Both the position numbers and the translations under genes were made by a program. 8,388 nt of DNA, taken from SAR324 cluster bacterium (lineage in GTDB: Bacteria; SAR324; JACQKK01). How positions within the stretch are numbered: the stretch's first letter is position 1; each line of letters opens with the position of its first letter. Location: contig JACZVE010000114.1 of the NCBI GenBank assembly GCA_022572825.1, positions 1 through 8,388 of the forward strand. Direction: 5' to 3'. The notes under the pieces are model-generated. The model did no database searches. It had not been told where the DNA came from and saw nothing but the letters and a program-made list of their open reading frames with translations. Below, piece by piece: positions 1 to 6,825 of this stretch.

Positions 1-60
1 CACCCGACTAATGCGGGCCTATGCCCCACACCCACTACGATGGAGCTATAAACCGGAACA

Positions 61-1173
61 CTAGCGGTGGAAGACGCGCCTTAAAATTTCGATATCGGCA
101 TTTAACTGCCAGAGTCTCAATATACCATAAAAGAAGATCAACAGCGCGGGCAGCCACAGCGTGTAAGGCGAGGCTTTTCCGCCTCCGACCAGATCCTTGA
201 ACGCCGCCCAGACGATAAAGTAGGCAAGCACCAGAAAAATCGCGCGCAGATAGCCCGCGCGTCTGCCCGAGCGTGGATCGACAAGCGCCATGGGCAGCGA
301 GGCCAGCGCGAATGCCAGACATGACCATGGAGAGGCCAGCCGCCGTTGCAGTTCACGGCCGTAGCCAATGCCGGCCTGGGGGGTGAGTTCTTCGTCTGCC
401 AGAATATCGAGCAGTTGCCGCGTGGACAGCGTGCGTATCGTGCGCACTTCCAGCGATCGAACCGGCTCGTATTCCAACACGTAGCGCAGCGTGTCGAAGC
501 GCACGGTGCGAAAGGCGGGAGAGCCCTTGACAAGGGTGTAAACCGTGCCATCGCGAAGGCGGAACACGACCTGGTTTACGGCATCGTCCACCTCGATCCA
601 GCCGGACTGCGCGGCAATCACGGAGGTGGTGTCGCCAATGACCCGGTTGGAGATGAAGATGTCGCTGAGCTCCTTTTCCGACCGGCGCCCGCCGATGCGG
701 ATCACCTTATCGCCGAAGTCGTAGTTCAATTCGCCGGGCACCAGCTTTTCTTCGGCTCGCCAACGCACCATCTCCACCTGCAATTCGGCGTACTTGCGGT
801 AAGCCGTAGGCTGCAGCCAGACGGTGACGACCGCGGTGATCAGGCTCATCAGCAGCCCGAAGCCAACGAACGGCAGAGCGTAGTTCCACAAACCGCGCCC
901 CGCGGCCCGCATGGAAATCACTTCGGAATCCATCGATTGCCGCACGACGGTGACGAATACCGCGCCGACTACGCCCAGGGGAATGGTCACCGCCAGCACC
1001 TGAGGCAACACGTAGACGAGCATGAGCCCCACCTCGCCCAGGTTGAGCCGCCTTTCGACAACCAGGTTGATCAGCCGGTAGGCCTTTTCCATCATCAGCA
1101 GCCCTGCCATCACCAGCAGGGTCAGCGCGAAGGGGCTGAACAGCTCCAGGAAAACGGCGCGGAGGAGAATCAT
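61..1173 (-). CDS. lptF: LptF/LptG (YjgP/YjgQ) family LPS export permease
   Basis: This is an inner-membrane permease subunit of the Lpt system. With LptB it forms the ABC transporter that pulls lipopolysaccharide out of the inner membrane toward the LptC/A/D bridge. The 370 residues match the family's usual length of about 360-370. The layout is the family's own: three hydrophobic segments near residues 11-27, 48-78 and 94-118, a soluble beta-rich periplasmic domain at about 125-275, then three more segments near 281-300, 308-330 and 335-356. The ATG overlaps the stop of the upstream oxidoreductase gene as ATGA, and no clear ribosome binding site precedes it, which suggests translational coupling. 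LptF and LptG are hard to tell apart from sequence alone. The lptF symbol is a choice, and the partner could lie just past the left edge. The 60 bases downstream (1-60) contain no recognisable gene and only a weak 4-bp GGGC/GCCC stem. Confidence 0.85.
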   Translation of the reverse strand: MILLRAVFLELFSPFALTLLVMAGLLMMEKAYRLINLVVERRLNLGEVGLMLVYVLPQVLAVTIPLGVVGAVFVTVVRQSMDSEVISMRAAGRGLWNYALPFVGFGLLMSLITAVVTVWLQPTAYRKYAELQVEMVRWRAEEKLVPGELNYDFGDKVIRIGGRRSEKELSDIFISNRVIGDTTSVIAAQSGWIEVDDAVNQVVFRLRDGTVYTLVKGSPAFRTVRFDTLRYVLEYEPVRSLEVRTIRTLSTRQLLDILADEELTPQAGIGYGRELQRRLASPWSCLAFALASLPMALVDPRSGRRAGYLRAIFLVLAYFIVWAAFKDLVGGGKASPYTLWLPALLIFFYGILRLWQLNADIEILRRVFHR

Positions 1174-2114
1174 CGCAGCGCGTTGCGCGCAATATCGCGC
1201 GTGACCCGATCCGCCAACGCCATGGCCCGCAGACCATCCTCCCCGCGCACCACCGGCGGGGCTCCCGTGGCGATGGCCCTGAGAAATCCCTCGATCTCCG
1301 CCAGCAGCGCATCCCCTTCATTCACCTTCAGGACCACCTCACGTACGCCCGAGCGATCCCCCGAGCCACGATCCGCGATGTACTCCCTGGCGGCGGGCCG
1401 CGCAAAGTCCATCGAGAAGTAGCGATCGGGTTGAAACAGCCGCATCTTGCGCTCGGCCTTGGCCGAAATGCGGCTGGCAGTGAGATTGGCCACGCAGCCG
1501 TTTTCGAAGACAATGTGCACGTGAGCCAGGTCCGTGCTGGAGGTCATGAGGGAGATGCCCACCGCGTGCAGGTCGCGTAGCGGGCAACTCACCAGGGAGG
1601 TGACCAGGTCCAGATCGTGGCTCATCAGGTCCAGCACCACGTCCACGTCCACTCCGCGACCGGCGTATGAGGAGATGCGGACGGACTCGATATATTGCGG
1701 ATGGGCGATGCGTGGCTGACAGGCGACAAAGGCGGGGTTGAAGCGCTCCAGGTAGCCCACCTGCAATACCACCCCACGACTGCGCGCCAGGGCGATCAGC
1801 TCCTCTCCCTGGGCGATGTCGGCGGCGATGGGCTTTTCCATCAGTGTGTGCTTTCCGGCCTCCAGGCAAGCACGGCCCACCGAATGATGGCACCGCGTCG
1901 GCGTAGCAATGCTGACGGCATCGACCTGCGCCAGCACCGGCGCCAGTGTCGTATAGCCCGCAACGCCGAGCTCCCGTGACACTGCCTTGACGCGTGCGCG
2001 ATCGACGTCCACCACAGCGACCAATTCACAGTGCGGCAAGGCGGCGTACTTTTGTGCGTGGAAGCGGCCCAGATGACCCACGCCAACGACGGCCACGCGA
2101 ATCTTTCCGGCCAT
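1170..2114 (-). CDS. Gfo/Idh/MocA family NAD(P)-dependent oxidoreductase, possibly acting on a nucleotide sugar
   Basis: The protein has 314 residues from the ATG at 2114. The N-terminal Rossmann fold carries the dinucleotide-binding motif GVGHLG (residues 11-16), and the family's EKP motif is at 93-95. The second domain contains YLERFNPAF (121-129) and a DLMSHDLDL stretch with a conserved histidine at 166, both typical of the Gfo/Idh/MocA C-terminal domain. Relatives found beside lpxA include GnnA, the UDP-GlcNAc 3-dehydrogenase that starts the route to 2,3-diamino lipid A. The neighbours (fabZ upstream, an Lpt permease downstream) fit such a role, but no GnnB-type aminotransferase is visible here, so the substrate is unproven. 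An in-frame TTG at 2129 would overlap the fabZ stop by four bases and add five residues. I prefer the ATG because the conserved fold starts right after it. Neither start has a convincing ribosome binding site. The gene ends in an ATGA overlap with the permease gene. Confidence 0.85.
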   Translation of the reverse strand: MAGKIRVAVVGVGHLGRFHAQKYAALPHCELVAVVDVDRARVKAVSRELGVAGYTTLAPVLAQVDAVSIATPTRCHHSVGRACLEAGKHTLMEKPIAADIAQGEELIALARSRGVVLQVGYLERFNPAFVACQPRIAHPQYIESVRISSYAGRGVDVDVVLDLMSHDLDLVTSLVSCPLRDLHAVGISLMTSSTDLAHVHIVFENGCVANLTASRISAKAERKMRLFQPDRYFSMDFARPAAREYIADRGSGDRSGVREVVLKVNEGDALLAEIEGFLRAIATGAPPVVRGEDGLRAMALADRVTRDIARNALR

Positions 2115-2125
2115 GGGAGCGCTGG

Positions 2126-2569
2126 TCAATCGGTTTTGTAGACGGTCGCCGTGCGGATCTCCGCCCGGGCGACAATCTGGCCATCGACAGTGGCCCTGAC
2201 GGAAAATACCCAGAGGTTGAGCTTGTGGGTGGTGTATTCGGCTTCAATGATGAGTTGGTCCCCCGGGACCACCGGCCGCTTAAAGCGGGCCTTGTCAATG
2301 CCGGCGAAAAGCGGCCATTTCTTCGCCGCGTCCTTAACCAGAGCGAAGGCGGCAATGCCGCAGACCTGCGCCATCGCTTCGACGATGAGCACGCCGGGCA
2401 TGACGGGATTGCCCGGGAAATGTCCCTCAAAGAAGTACTCGTTGCCGGTGACGTTCTTCAGCGCTCTGCACCGCTTTCCCTCGTCCAGTTCCAGCACGCG
2501 ATCCAGCAGGAGAAACGGGTAGCGGTGCGGCAGCATCTTCTTGATGTCTTCAATCTGCAGTTCTGGCAT
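2126..2569 (-). CDS. fabZ: 3-hydroxyacyl-[acyl-carrier-protein] dehydratase FabZ
   Basis: FabZ is a cytoplasmic hotdog-fold enzyme that removes water from (3R)-hydroxyacyl-ACP during fatty acid elongation. Its substrate pool is shared with lipid A acyltransferases, which is why it usually sits among lpx genes. The 147 residues match the family. The opening block (IEDIKKMLPHRYPFLLLDRV, residues 6-25) is a FabZ hallmark. The active-site block EGHFPGNPVMPG follows, with catalytic His50, and the partner Glu64 lies in the helix LIVEAMAQ. VPGDQL at 101-106 is also conserved. A longer reading frame from a TTG at 2617 would add 16 unlikely residues, so the ATG at 2569 was chosen; AGGG and GAGG lie just upstream. 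About 72 bases separate it from skp. The lpxD and lpxA genes that often flank fabZ are both absent here. Confidence 0.95.
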   Translation of the reverse strand: MPELQIEDIKKMLPHRYPFLLLDRVLELDEGKRCRALKNVTGNEYFFEGHFPGNPVMPGVLIVEAMAQVCGIAAFALVKDAAKKWPLFAGIDKARFKRPVVPGDQLIIEAEYTTHKLNLWVFSVRATVDGQIVARAEIRTATVYKTD

Positions 2570-2641
2570 CCCTGGGCGTCCTCGGGGCGGAGCGGTGAAA
2601 GGGGGCTGGCAGCACAAGCGGGGCCGCGGGTAATGGCCGCT

Positions 2642-3181
2642 TCAGTTTGCCGCTTGGAACTTATTGTACCGTTCGATCACCCGCTCTGTAATGTTATCGA
2701 ACTTGGCGCTGGAATAAAGGATCACCTGCGATGCGTTCTGCTCCAGAATCAAATCGTATTTTTCCTCTTTGGCGATCTCGTCGATGACGGTTTTTAGCTC
2801 GATGAATATGGATTCCGTCAGCTTGCGCTCCCTGATCTGCAGCTCTTTCTGAGCCTGCTGCACCTCCTTGCGCAGTGCTCGCTCCTGCTCGCGCAACTCC
2901 TTTTCCTTGCGGCTGCGCGCGTCGTCCGTCAGCATGATGTTGTTCTTCAGATCGTCGCGAAGCTGTCTGAGCTCCGCCTCTTTGGCCTTCAACTCGTTTT
3001 CTTTCTGACTTTTCGAGGCCAGCAGAATATTCTTCGAGCGTTCCCCCGCCGCAGAGCGATTCATGGCCGCATTGATATTAACCACACCGATCTTGAGGCC
3101 CTCCAGGCCTGCTGGCCGGGCAAGGCTGGGTAGGAGCAGGAGCAGGAAGAGGAGCGGCGCCAAATTGCGGATCGTGGACAT
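2642..3181 (-). CDS. skp: Periplasmic chaperone Skp/OmpH family
   Basis: This is a periplasmic holdase that binds unfolded outer-membrane proteins after Sec export and hands them to the Bam complex. The 179 residues start with a signal peptide: basic residue at 5, a leucine-rich core at about 8-18, and likely cleavage near SLARPAG at 19-25. The mature protein begins with KIGVVNINAAM, the usual first strand of the family, followed by a long charged helical arm (about 50-130, rich in K, E, Q and R, coiled-coil-like). It ends with the strand KYDLILEQNASQVILYSS and a final helix. The ATG at 3181 was chosen; an in-frame GTG at 3190 would add three residues. Neither has a strong ribosome binding site. 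It lies directly downstream of bamA, the classic arrangement, with a 130-base gap that may hold an extra promoter. Confidence 0.93.
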   Translation of the reverse strand: MSTIRNLAPLLFLLLLLPSLARPAGLEGLKIGVVNINAAMNRSAAGERSKNILLASKSQKENELKAKEAELRQLRDDLKNNIMLTDDARSRKEKELREQERALRKEVQQAQKELQIRERKLTESIFIELKTVIDEIAKEEKYDLILEQNASQVILYSSAKFDNITERVIERYNKFQAAN

Positions 3182-3296
3182 GATTGGCACACCCGTTGGG
3201 ACTCTGTATGGCCTGGGATCAGATCGCCGGAGCAGCAGGTGTAACAGCTACGGAATAATTGCTTCAGTGCAATAGCTTCCCCATTATCGCCTTGAT

Positions 3297-3305
3297 GTTA
3301 TAGCA
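3297..3305 (-). promoter_or_regulatory. Candidate extended -10 promoter upstream of skp
   Basis: Read on the minus strand this is TGCTATAAC: TG, one base, then TATAAC, which matches five of six positions of the sigma-70 -10 box. No good -35 box lies 16-18 bases upstream; an extended -10 does not strictly need one. It sits just after the bamA stop, about 116 bases before the skp start, and could give skp and the downstream genes transcription independent of bamA. The surrounding 3182-3311 gap holds no gene and no clear terminator. A short AT-rich match of this kind can arise by chance. Confidence 0.25.
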
Positions 3306-3311
3306 CAGTAA

Positions 3312-5825
3312 TCAAAATAGGGTACTGATGGTAAAGTCGAACTCGTCTGGACTTTCGCCCTCGCGCACCTTCAGTTTGCGGCCGTATTCGAAGCGAAAGA
3401 CACCCAGCGGCGTGATGATGCGCACCCCAGCCCCGACGCTCTGCAGCAGATCGAAGAAGTCGGGCTCATCCTCGTTGAGGATCTCATATTGCACCTTTTC
3501 CGCGTTCACCTGCCCGGCGTCGTAGAAGACAACCCCCCGAAAGTTATCTCCGGCCAAGGGAAACAGCAGCTCCACGTTGAACAGCCGCTCGAAAATGCCT
3601 CCTCCCTCCACATCTTCCAACGTGGCCTCGTCCAGTCCGAGAATACGGGTGTCGACGTCAATGAATACCGGGTTGCCCGATGAATCCAGGATAGGCTGGC
3701 CCTGATCGTCCAGGGCCAGCCGGGGCACGGAGTTGAGCTCCCGCTCGAGCCGCCCGAACGGACCGCCGATCTCATTGAAGCGGTAACCGCGAATCGAGTT
3801 GATCCCGCCGAGCCGAAATCGCTCCTCCGGCGGGATAACGTTGTTGCCCACCTGTTCCAGCCAGCCAAGCCGCATCTTGGCCATCAAAATCAGCGTGTTG
3901 TCCTCGTTGAGGCTGTAGAAGCGCTGCGCGCGCAGACGGTAACGGCGATACTCGGTGGTGCCGCCCAGTATCTGCCCCCCAATCTGCGACACAGCCAGCG
4001 TGATGGAGCTACCGCTCGTGGGAAAGATGGGGTGGTTGACCGTTCGGTAGATGAATGCCGTTGTGAAGGTGCGCAGCTTGACGGCGGGCTCGTCCACATC
4101 CTCGAAACTTCGGTTGAGCGCCGACAGCGCCAAATTGATGCGCAAGGGCCCCACAATGGGATGACCGAATCCCTGGGAGCCGGATATCTCTTCAAATTTA
4201 CCCCGGTCCAATTCGGTCTGGTCCTCGATGACGCGGTAGGATGCGGATGAGTCGCTGGAGAATTCCGTGTCAAAAAGATGAGGCTCGATAAAATCCACCG
4301 AGTAATCCTGAGTAACGATGCGCTGACTAAATTGCAACGTGGCGCGAAAGGTTTGTCCCCGCCCGAGGAAGTTGCCTTTGGAAACCGAGGTGGCAACCGT
4401 CACGCCCGCTTGATCGCTGAAGCCCAACTGGGCTTGCAGTGTGCCGGTTTGCGTCTCCTGGACTCTGGTCACCACATCCAGAACGTTCTGGGCTTCCCGC
4501 GGCTCGGTTTCGATGCGCAGCGACGGCTGGAAATACCCCAGGGCTGACAGATTTTGCTGGGACTTGCGCAGCTTTCGTCCATTGTAAAGCTGGTTCTCCT
4601 GCACCTCGAACTCCCGTCGCATCACGTAGTCCCGGGTTTCGCTGTTGCCCTGGAACTCGATGCGGCCAATATAGGCTTTCTCGTTCTTGGTGATGTTGTA
4701 AGTGACGTCGACCAGGCGCGCGGCATCATTGATGCGGATATCGGGCCGCACCTGAACGAATGCGTATCCCTGCTCCTGGTACGTTTCCCGCAATCCAAAT
4801 AGCTGGCGGTTCTGCAGGATGGCATTGTACACGTCCCCCGTTTTCAGCGGCAATTGATCCAGCAGGCTCTGTTTGTCTCCCAGGATATCCCCGGCGATGT
4901 CCATCGCGCCCGTAAAGTATTGCTCGCCCTCGCTGATATCGAGCTCGACGATGATTTTGGAAAACTCGGGGTTATGAATCAGCGTGACCTTCGGCTTCTC
5001 GATAAATACCCGCACATAGCCCCGCTCCAGGTATTCCGAGACAATAATCTGAAGATCCTGGTTGATCTTCTGCTCGTCGAATACGCCGGAATCGGTGATC
5101 CAATCGAAGCAGTCCACCTCCGCGCTTGTCATCAGCCGCTTTATTTCCAGTTCGGAGAATACCTTGGTGCCCGAGGAGCGAATGTCCGTGATGTACAGGC
5201 GAGGCGACTCTTCGATGCGAATGTTTACGCGGTATGCCAACTCGCTTTCGGGTTGCACCTCGGGAATGACTTTCACTTTTAAATACCCCTTGGTGCGATA
5301 GGTGGATTGGATTGACTCGATGCTTTCCTCCAGCAGTCTCTTGGCGAAATAGCTTCCCACTTGGATGGTCATGTTTTCGAAAAGGTCTTTGTCGCTGATT
5401 TGGACGTTGCCACTGAGGGTCACGGCGATGATGCGGGGCTTCTCCTTGACGATGAAGCGCAAGATGTACCCACGCGCGGGGACCTCCTCTGCCTCGGCCC
5501 TTACATCCTGGAAGAGGCCCAGAGCGAAGAGCGTCTTGATGTCTTGAGTCACCAGGCGCCCCTCAAGTGGACCGCCTACGCGGCTGGCGATGTTGGCCAG
5601 CAATTCGCCCTTGCCGATCTGAACGTTCCCGGAAATCTCAATTTCGTGAATGATGTTTGGCGTGCCGTCTTGTCCCTGGACTTGCGCCGCGGCCTGCCCC
5701 AACAGCACTACCAGGGCAATCAGCCACACCACCAAGCCCCGGCGCCGGCCAGGGCACCGCGCGTGCTTGCCACGCTCGCTGGTGAGCCGGACGTTGGGGT
5801 ACTCCGGCACCAGGGGGCTATGCAT
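3312..5825 (-). CDS. bamA: Outer membrane protein assembly factor BamA (Omp85 family)
   Basis: BamA is the central subunit of the Bam complex that folds beta-barrel proteins into the outer membrane. From the ATG at 5825 it has 837 residues, slightly longer than the E. coli protein (about 810). A hydrophobic signal segment at about 32-47 follows an arginine-rich stretch. Five POTRA domains follow, opening near residues 57, 130, 209, 301 and 383; several carry the typical I.GN pattern (ISGN, LSGN, FQGN). The 16-strand barrel spans about 459-837. It contains the loop-6 motif RGYRF (679-683), the counterpart of VRGF, and ends in FDFTISTLF with the terminal phenylalanine that acts as the barrel signal. 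The start overlaps the lolD stop by eight bases (ATGCATAG) and has GAGG only three bases upstream. An ATG at 5834 adds three residues and a GTG at 5810 removes five. An unusual insertion follows the RGYRF motif (about residues 688-741). Confidence 0.95.
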   Translation of the reverse strand: MHSPLVPEYPNVRLTSERGKHARCPGRRRGLVVWLIALVVLLGQAAAQVQGQDGTPNIIHEIEISGNVQIGKGELLANIASRVGGPLEGRLVTQDIKTLFALGLFQDVRAEAEEVPARGYILRFIVKEKPRIIAVTLSGNVQISDKDLFENMTIQVGSYFAKRLLEESIESIQSTYRTKGYLKVKVIPEVQPESELAYRVNIRIEESPRLYITDIRSSGTKVFSELEIKRLMTSAEVDCFDWITDSGVFDEQKINQDLQIIVSEYLERGYVRVFIEKPKVTLIHNPEFSKIIVELDISEGEQYFTGAMDIAGDILGDKQSLLDQLPLKTGDVYNAILQNRQLFGLRETYQEQGYAFVQVRPDIRINDAARLVDVTYNITKNEKAYIGRIEFQGNSETRDYVMRREFEVQENQLYNGRKLRKSQQNLSALGYFQPSLRIETEPREAQNVLDVVTRVQETQTGTLQAQLGFSDQAGVTVATSVSKGNFLGRGQTFRATLQFSQRIVTQDYSVDFIEPHLFDTEFSSDSSASYRVIEDQTELDRGKFEEISGSQGFGHPIVGPLRINLALSALNRSFEDVDEPAVKLRTFTTAFIYRTVNHPIFPTSGSSITLAVSQIGGQILGGTTEYRRYRLRAQRFYSLNEDNTLILMAKMRLGWLEQVGNNVIPPEERFRLGGINSIRGYRFNEIGGPFGRLERELNSVPRLALDDQGQPILDSSGNPVFIDVDTRILGLDEATLEDVEGGGIFERLFNVELLFPLAGDNFRGVVFYDAGQVNAEKVQYEILNEDEPDFFDLLQSVGAGVRIITPLGVFRFEYGRKLKVREGESPDEFDFTISTLF
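3663..3710 (-). repeat. Two-copy 8-residue peptide repeat inside the BamA loop insertion
   Basis: Residues 706-721 of the 837-residue BamA read DDQGQPIL then DSSGNPVF. The shared pattern is D-x-x-G-x-P followed by two hydrophobic residues, and another I-D follows directly. The block lies in the insertion between the RGYRF motif and the next recognisable barrel strand (NVELLFPL). The repeat is imperfect at DNA level, so if it is a duplication it is old. Confidence 0.5.
3694..3721. repeat. Perfect 11-bp inverted repeat within bamA
   Basis: The arms GGCTGGCCCTG (3694-3704) and CAGGGCCAGCC (3711-3721) are exact reverse complements separated by six bases (ATCGTC). The stem has nine G:C pairs out of eleven and would form a strong hairpin in the mRNA. 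It is in frame within the BamA loop insertion and encodes part of the first peptide repeat and the residues just before it. There is no U-tract after it, so a standard terminator is unlikely. Confidence 0.6.
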
Positions 5826-6525
5826 TGGCCTCATGAGGTGGCAGAGGCCGTAACTTTCCGTGCTCCAGCACGAATCTCCGGTCCATCTGCGCGGCAAACC
5901 GCGGATTGTGGGTGACCAGGATCAGGGTCAGGCCGTGCGCTTTGTTGAGGCGCAGCATCAGCTCCGCCACCCGGTCGCTCGTCTCCTCGTCAAGGTTGCC
6001 GGTTGGCTCGTCGGCCAGAAGAATCCGTGGACGGTTGGCGATGGCACGGGCGATGGCCAGGCGCTGCTGTTCCCCTCCGGAAAGCTCGGCAGGCTTGTGA
6101 TGAGCGCGTGCGCTCAACCCCACTTCGCCCAGGAGCAACTGGGATTCCTTGTGAAAGGGCAGCGTCCGCCCCGCTTTGATCCACATGGGGATCATGACGT
6201 TTTCCAGTGCCGTGAAATCCATCAGCAGGTGATGGAACTGGAAAACGAACCCGATCGTCTCATTGCGGAACCGGGCGCCGGCCTCGTCGTCGAGCGTACC
6301 CACCTCCACGCCGCCGATACGGATGGTGCCTGCCTCTACGCGATCGAGGGCGCCCAGAAGGTGGAGGAGCGTGCTTTTCCCTGCACCGGAAGCACCCATG
6401 ATGGAGACCATCTCCCCCTCGCCCACTCGGAGATCGACACCGCGCAATATGTGGAGATCGTTGCCTTTTCCGTCCCGGTAGTGCTTGTGCAGGCCTGCCA
6501 CATGGATGATATCTGGGCTGGTCAT
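5818..6525 (-). CDS. lolD: Lipoprotein-releasing system ATP-binding protein LolD
   Basis: LolD is the cytoplasmic ATPase of the LolCDE complex, which releases lipoproteins from the inner membrane to LolA. The 235 residues match the family. All ABC motifs are present: Walker A GASGAGKST (44-52), Q-loop Gln96, signature LSGGEQQR (148-155), Walker B ILLADEPT with catalytic Glu173 (168-175), the D-loop in NLD, and H-loop His206. The stretch from FQFHHLL through FTALENVMIP (95-113) is the LolD-type version of the Q-loop region and separates it from other MacB-like ATPases. The ATG at 6525 was chosen, with GGCGGT just upstream; longer frames to 6588 or a TTG at 6624 add residues the family lacks. 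It is the first gene of the bamA operon. No lolC/lolE permease gene is adjacent, so the membrane partner must be encoded elsewhere. Confidence 0.92.
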   Translation of the reverse strand: MTSPDIIHVAGLHKHYRDGKGNDLHILRGVDLRVGEGEMVSIMGASGAGKSTLLHLLGALDRVEAGTIRIGGVEVGTLDDEAGARFRNETIGFVFQFHHLLMDFTALENVMIPMWIKAGRTLPFHKESQLLLGEVGLSARAHHKPAELSGGEQQRLAIARAIANRPRILLADEPTGNLDEETSDRVAELMLRLNKAHGLTLILVTHNPRFAAQMDRRFVLEHGKLRPLPPHEANA

Positions 6526-6825
6526 ACCGCCAACAAGCGCAAGTACACGCTGTGAATGCACGAATGGGTAGGAGCGGAGCGTTTCCATCCCTGGAATCGG
6601 GGCCAATCCCGTCCTGGATTGCAAACTGGCGGGCTATTTGCTCGGTTCTATCCGAATCCCCGCGAAAACGTCAACCCGATCCAGCGGTGGAGCGGCGGCC
6701 TCCTGCCTCCCTTGACATGTTTGGCACGACGGGGAATGGGCGCAACAGCGGCGTCACCGGATGCGCCGCCCGCCTCGTCCTGGACCGGTCGGTGGCGGTG
6801 CGCCCGCGCGTGGTGAGGGTTTTGC
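6526..6825. other. 300-base intergenic region upstream of lolD
   Basis: No convincing gene lies here. Short open frames (for example 70 codons, 6648-6860, minus strand) are low-complexity, rich in Arg, Pro and Ala, and have no recognisable motif. The region holds a candidate minus-strand promoter at 6645-6674 that could drive the lolD operon. No stem with a U-tract was seen after the stop of the upstream gene at 6826, so readthrough from that gene cannot be excluded. Confidence 0.6.
6645..6674 (-). promoter_or_regulatory. Candidate sigma-70-type promoter for the lolD-bamA operon
   Basis: On the minus strand TTGACG (6669-6674, five of six -35 matches) is followed after 18 bases by TAGAAC (6645-6650, four of six -10 matches). 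The predicted start near 6638 leaves a leader of about 110 bases before the lolD ATG. The placement, directly ahead of the first gene of the operon, supports it; the -10 box is only moderate. Confidence 0.35.

Noticed and set aside
346..1422. A 358-codon open frame on the plus strand, antisense to the permease and oxidoreductase genes
   Set aside because: It is the opposite-strand shadow of two well-supported genes, is rich in His, Gln and Arg, and shows no motif. Long antisense frames are common in GC-rich DNA.
2256..2271. A 7-bp inverted repeat (TGGTCCC, CC, GGGACCA) in fabZ
   Set aside because: It falls on codons for the conserved VPGDQ motif, so the palindrome is explained by protein constraint and codon choice.
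1994..2797. A 267-codon plus-strand frame opposite fabZ and skp
   Set aside because: It spans three clear minus-strand genes and an intergenic gap, with no recognisable domain.
5860..6555. A 231-codon plus-strand frame opposite lolD
   Set aside because: It mirrors lolD almost exactly, and lolD carries every ABC motif, so the plus-strand frame is a shadow.
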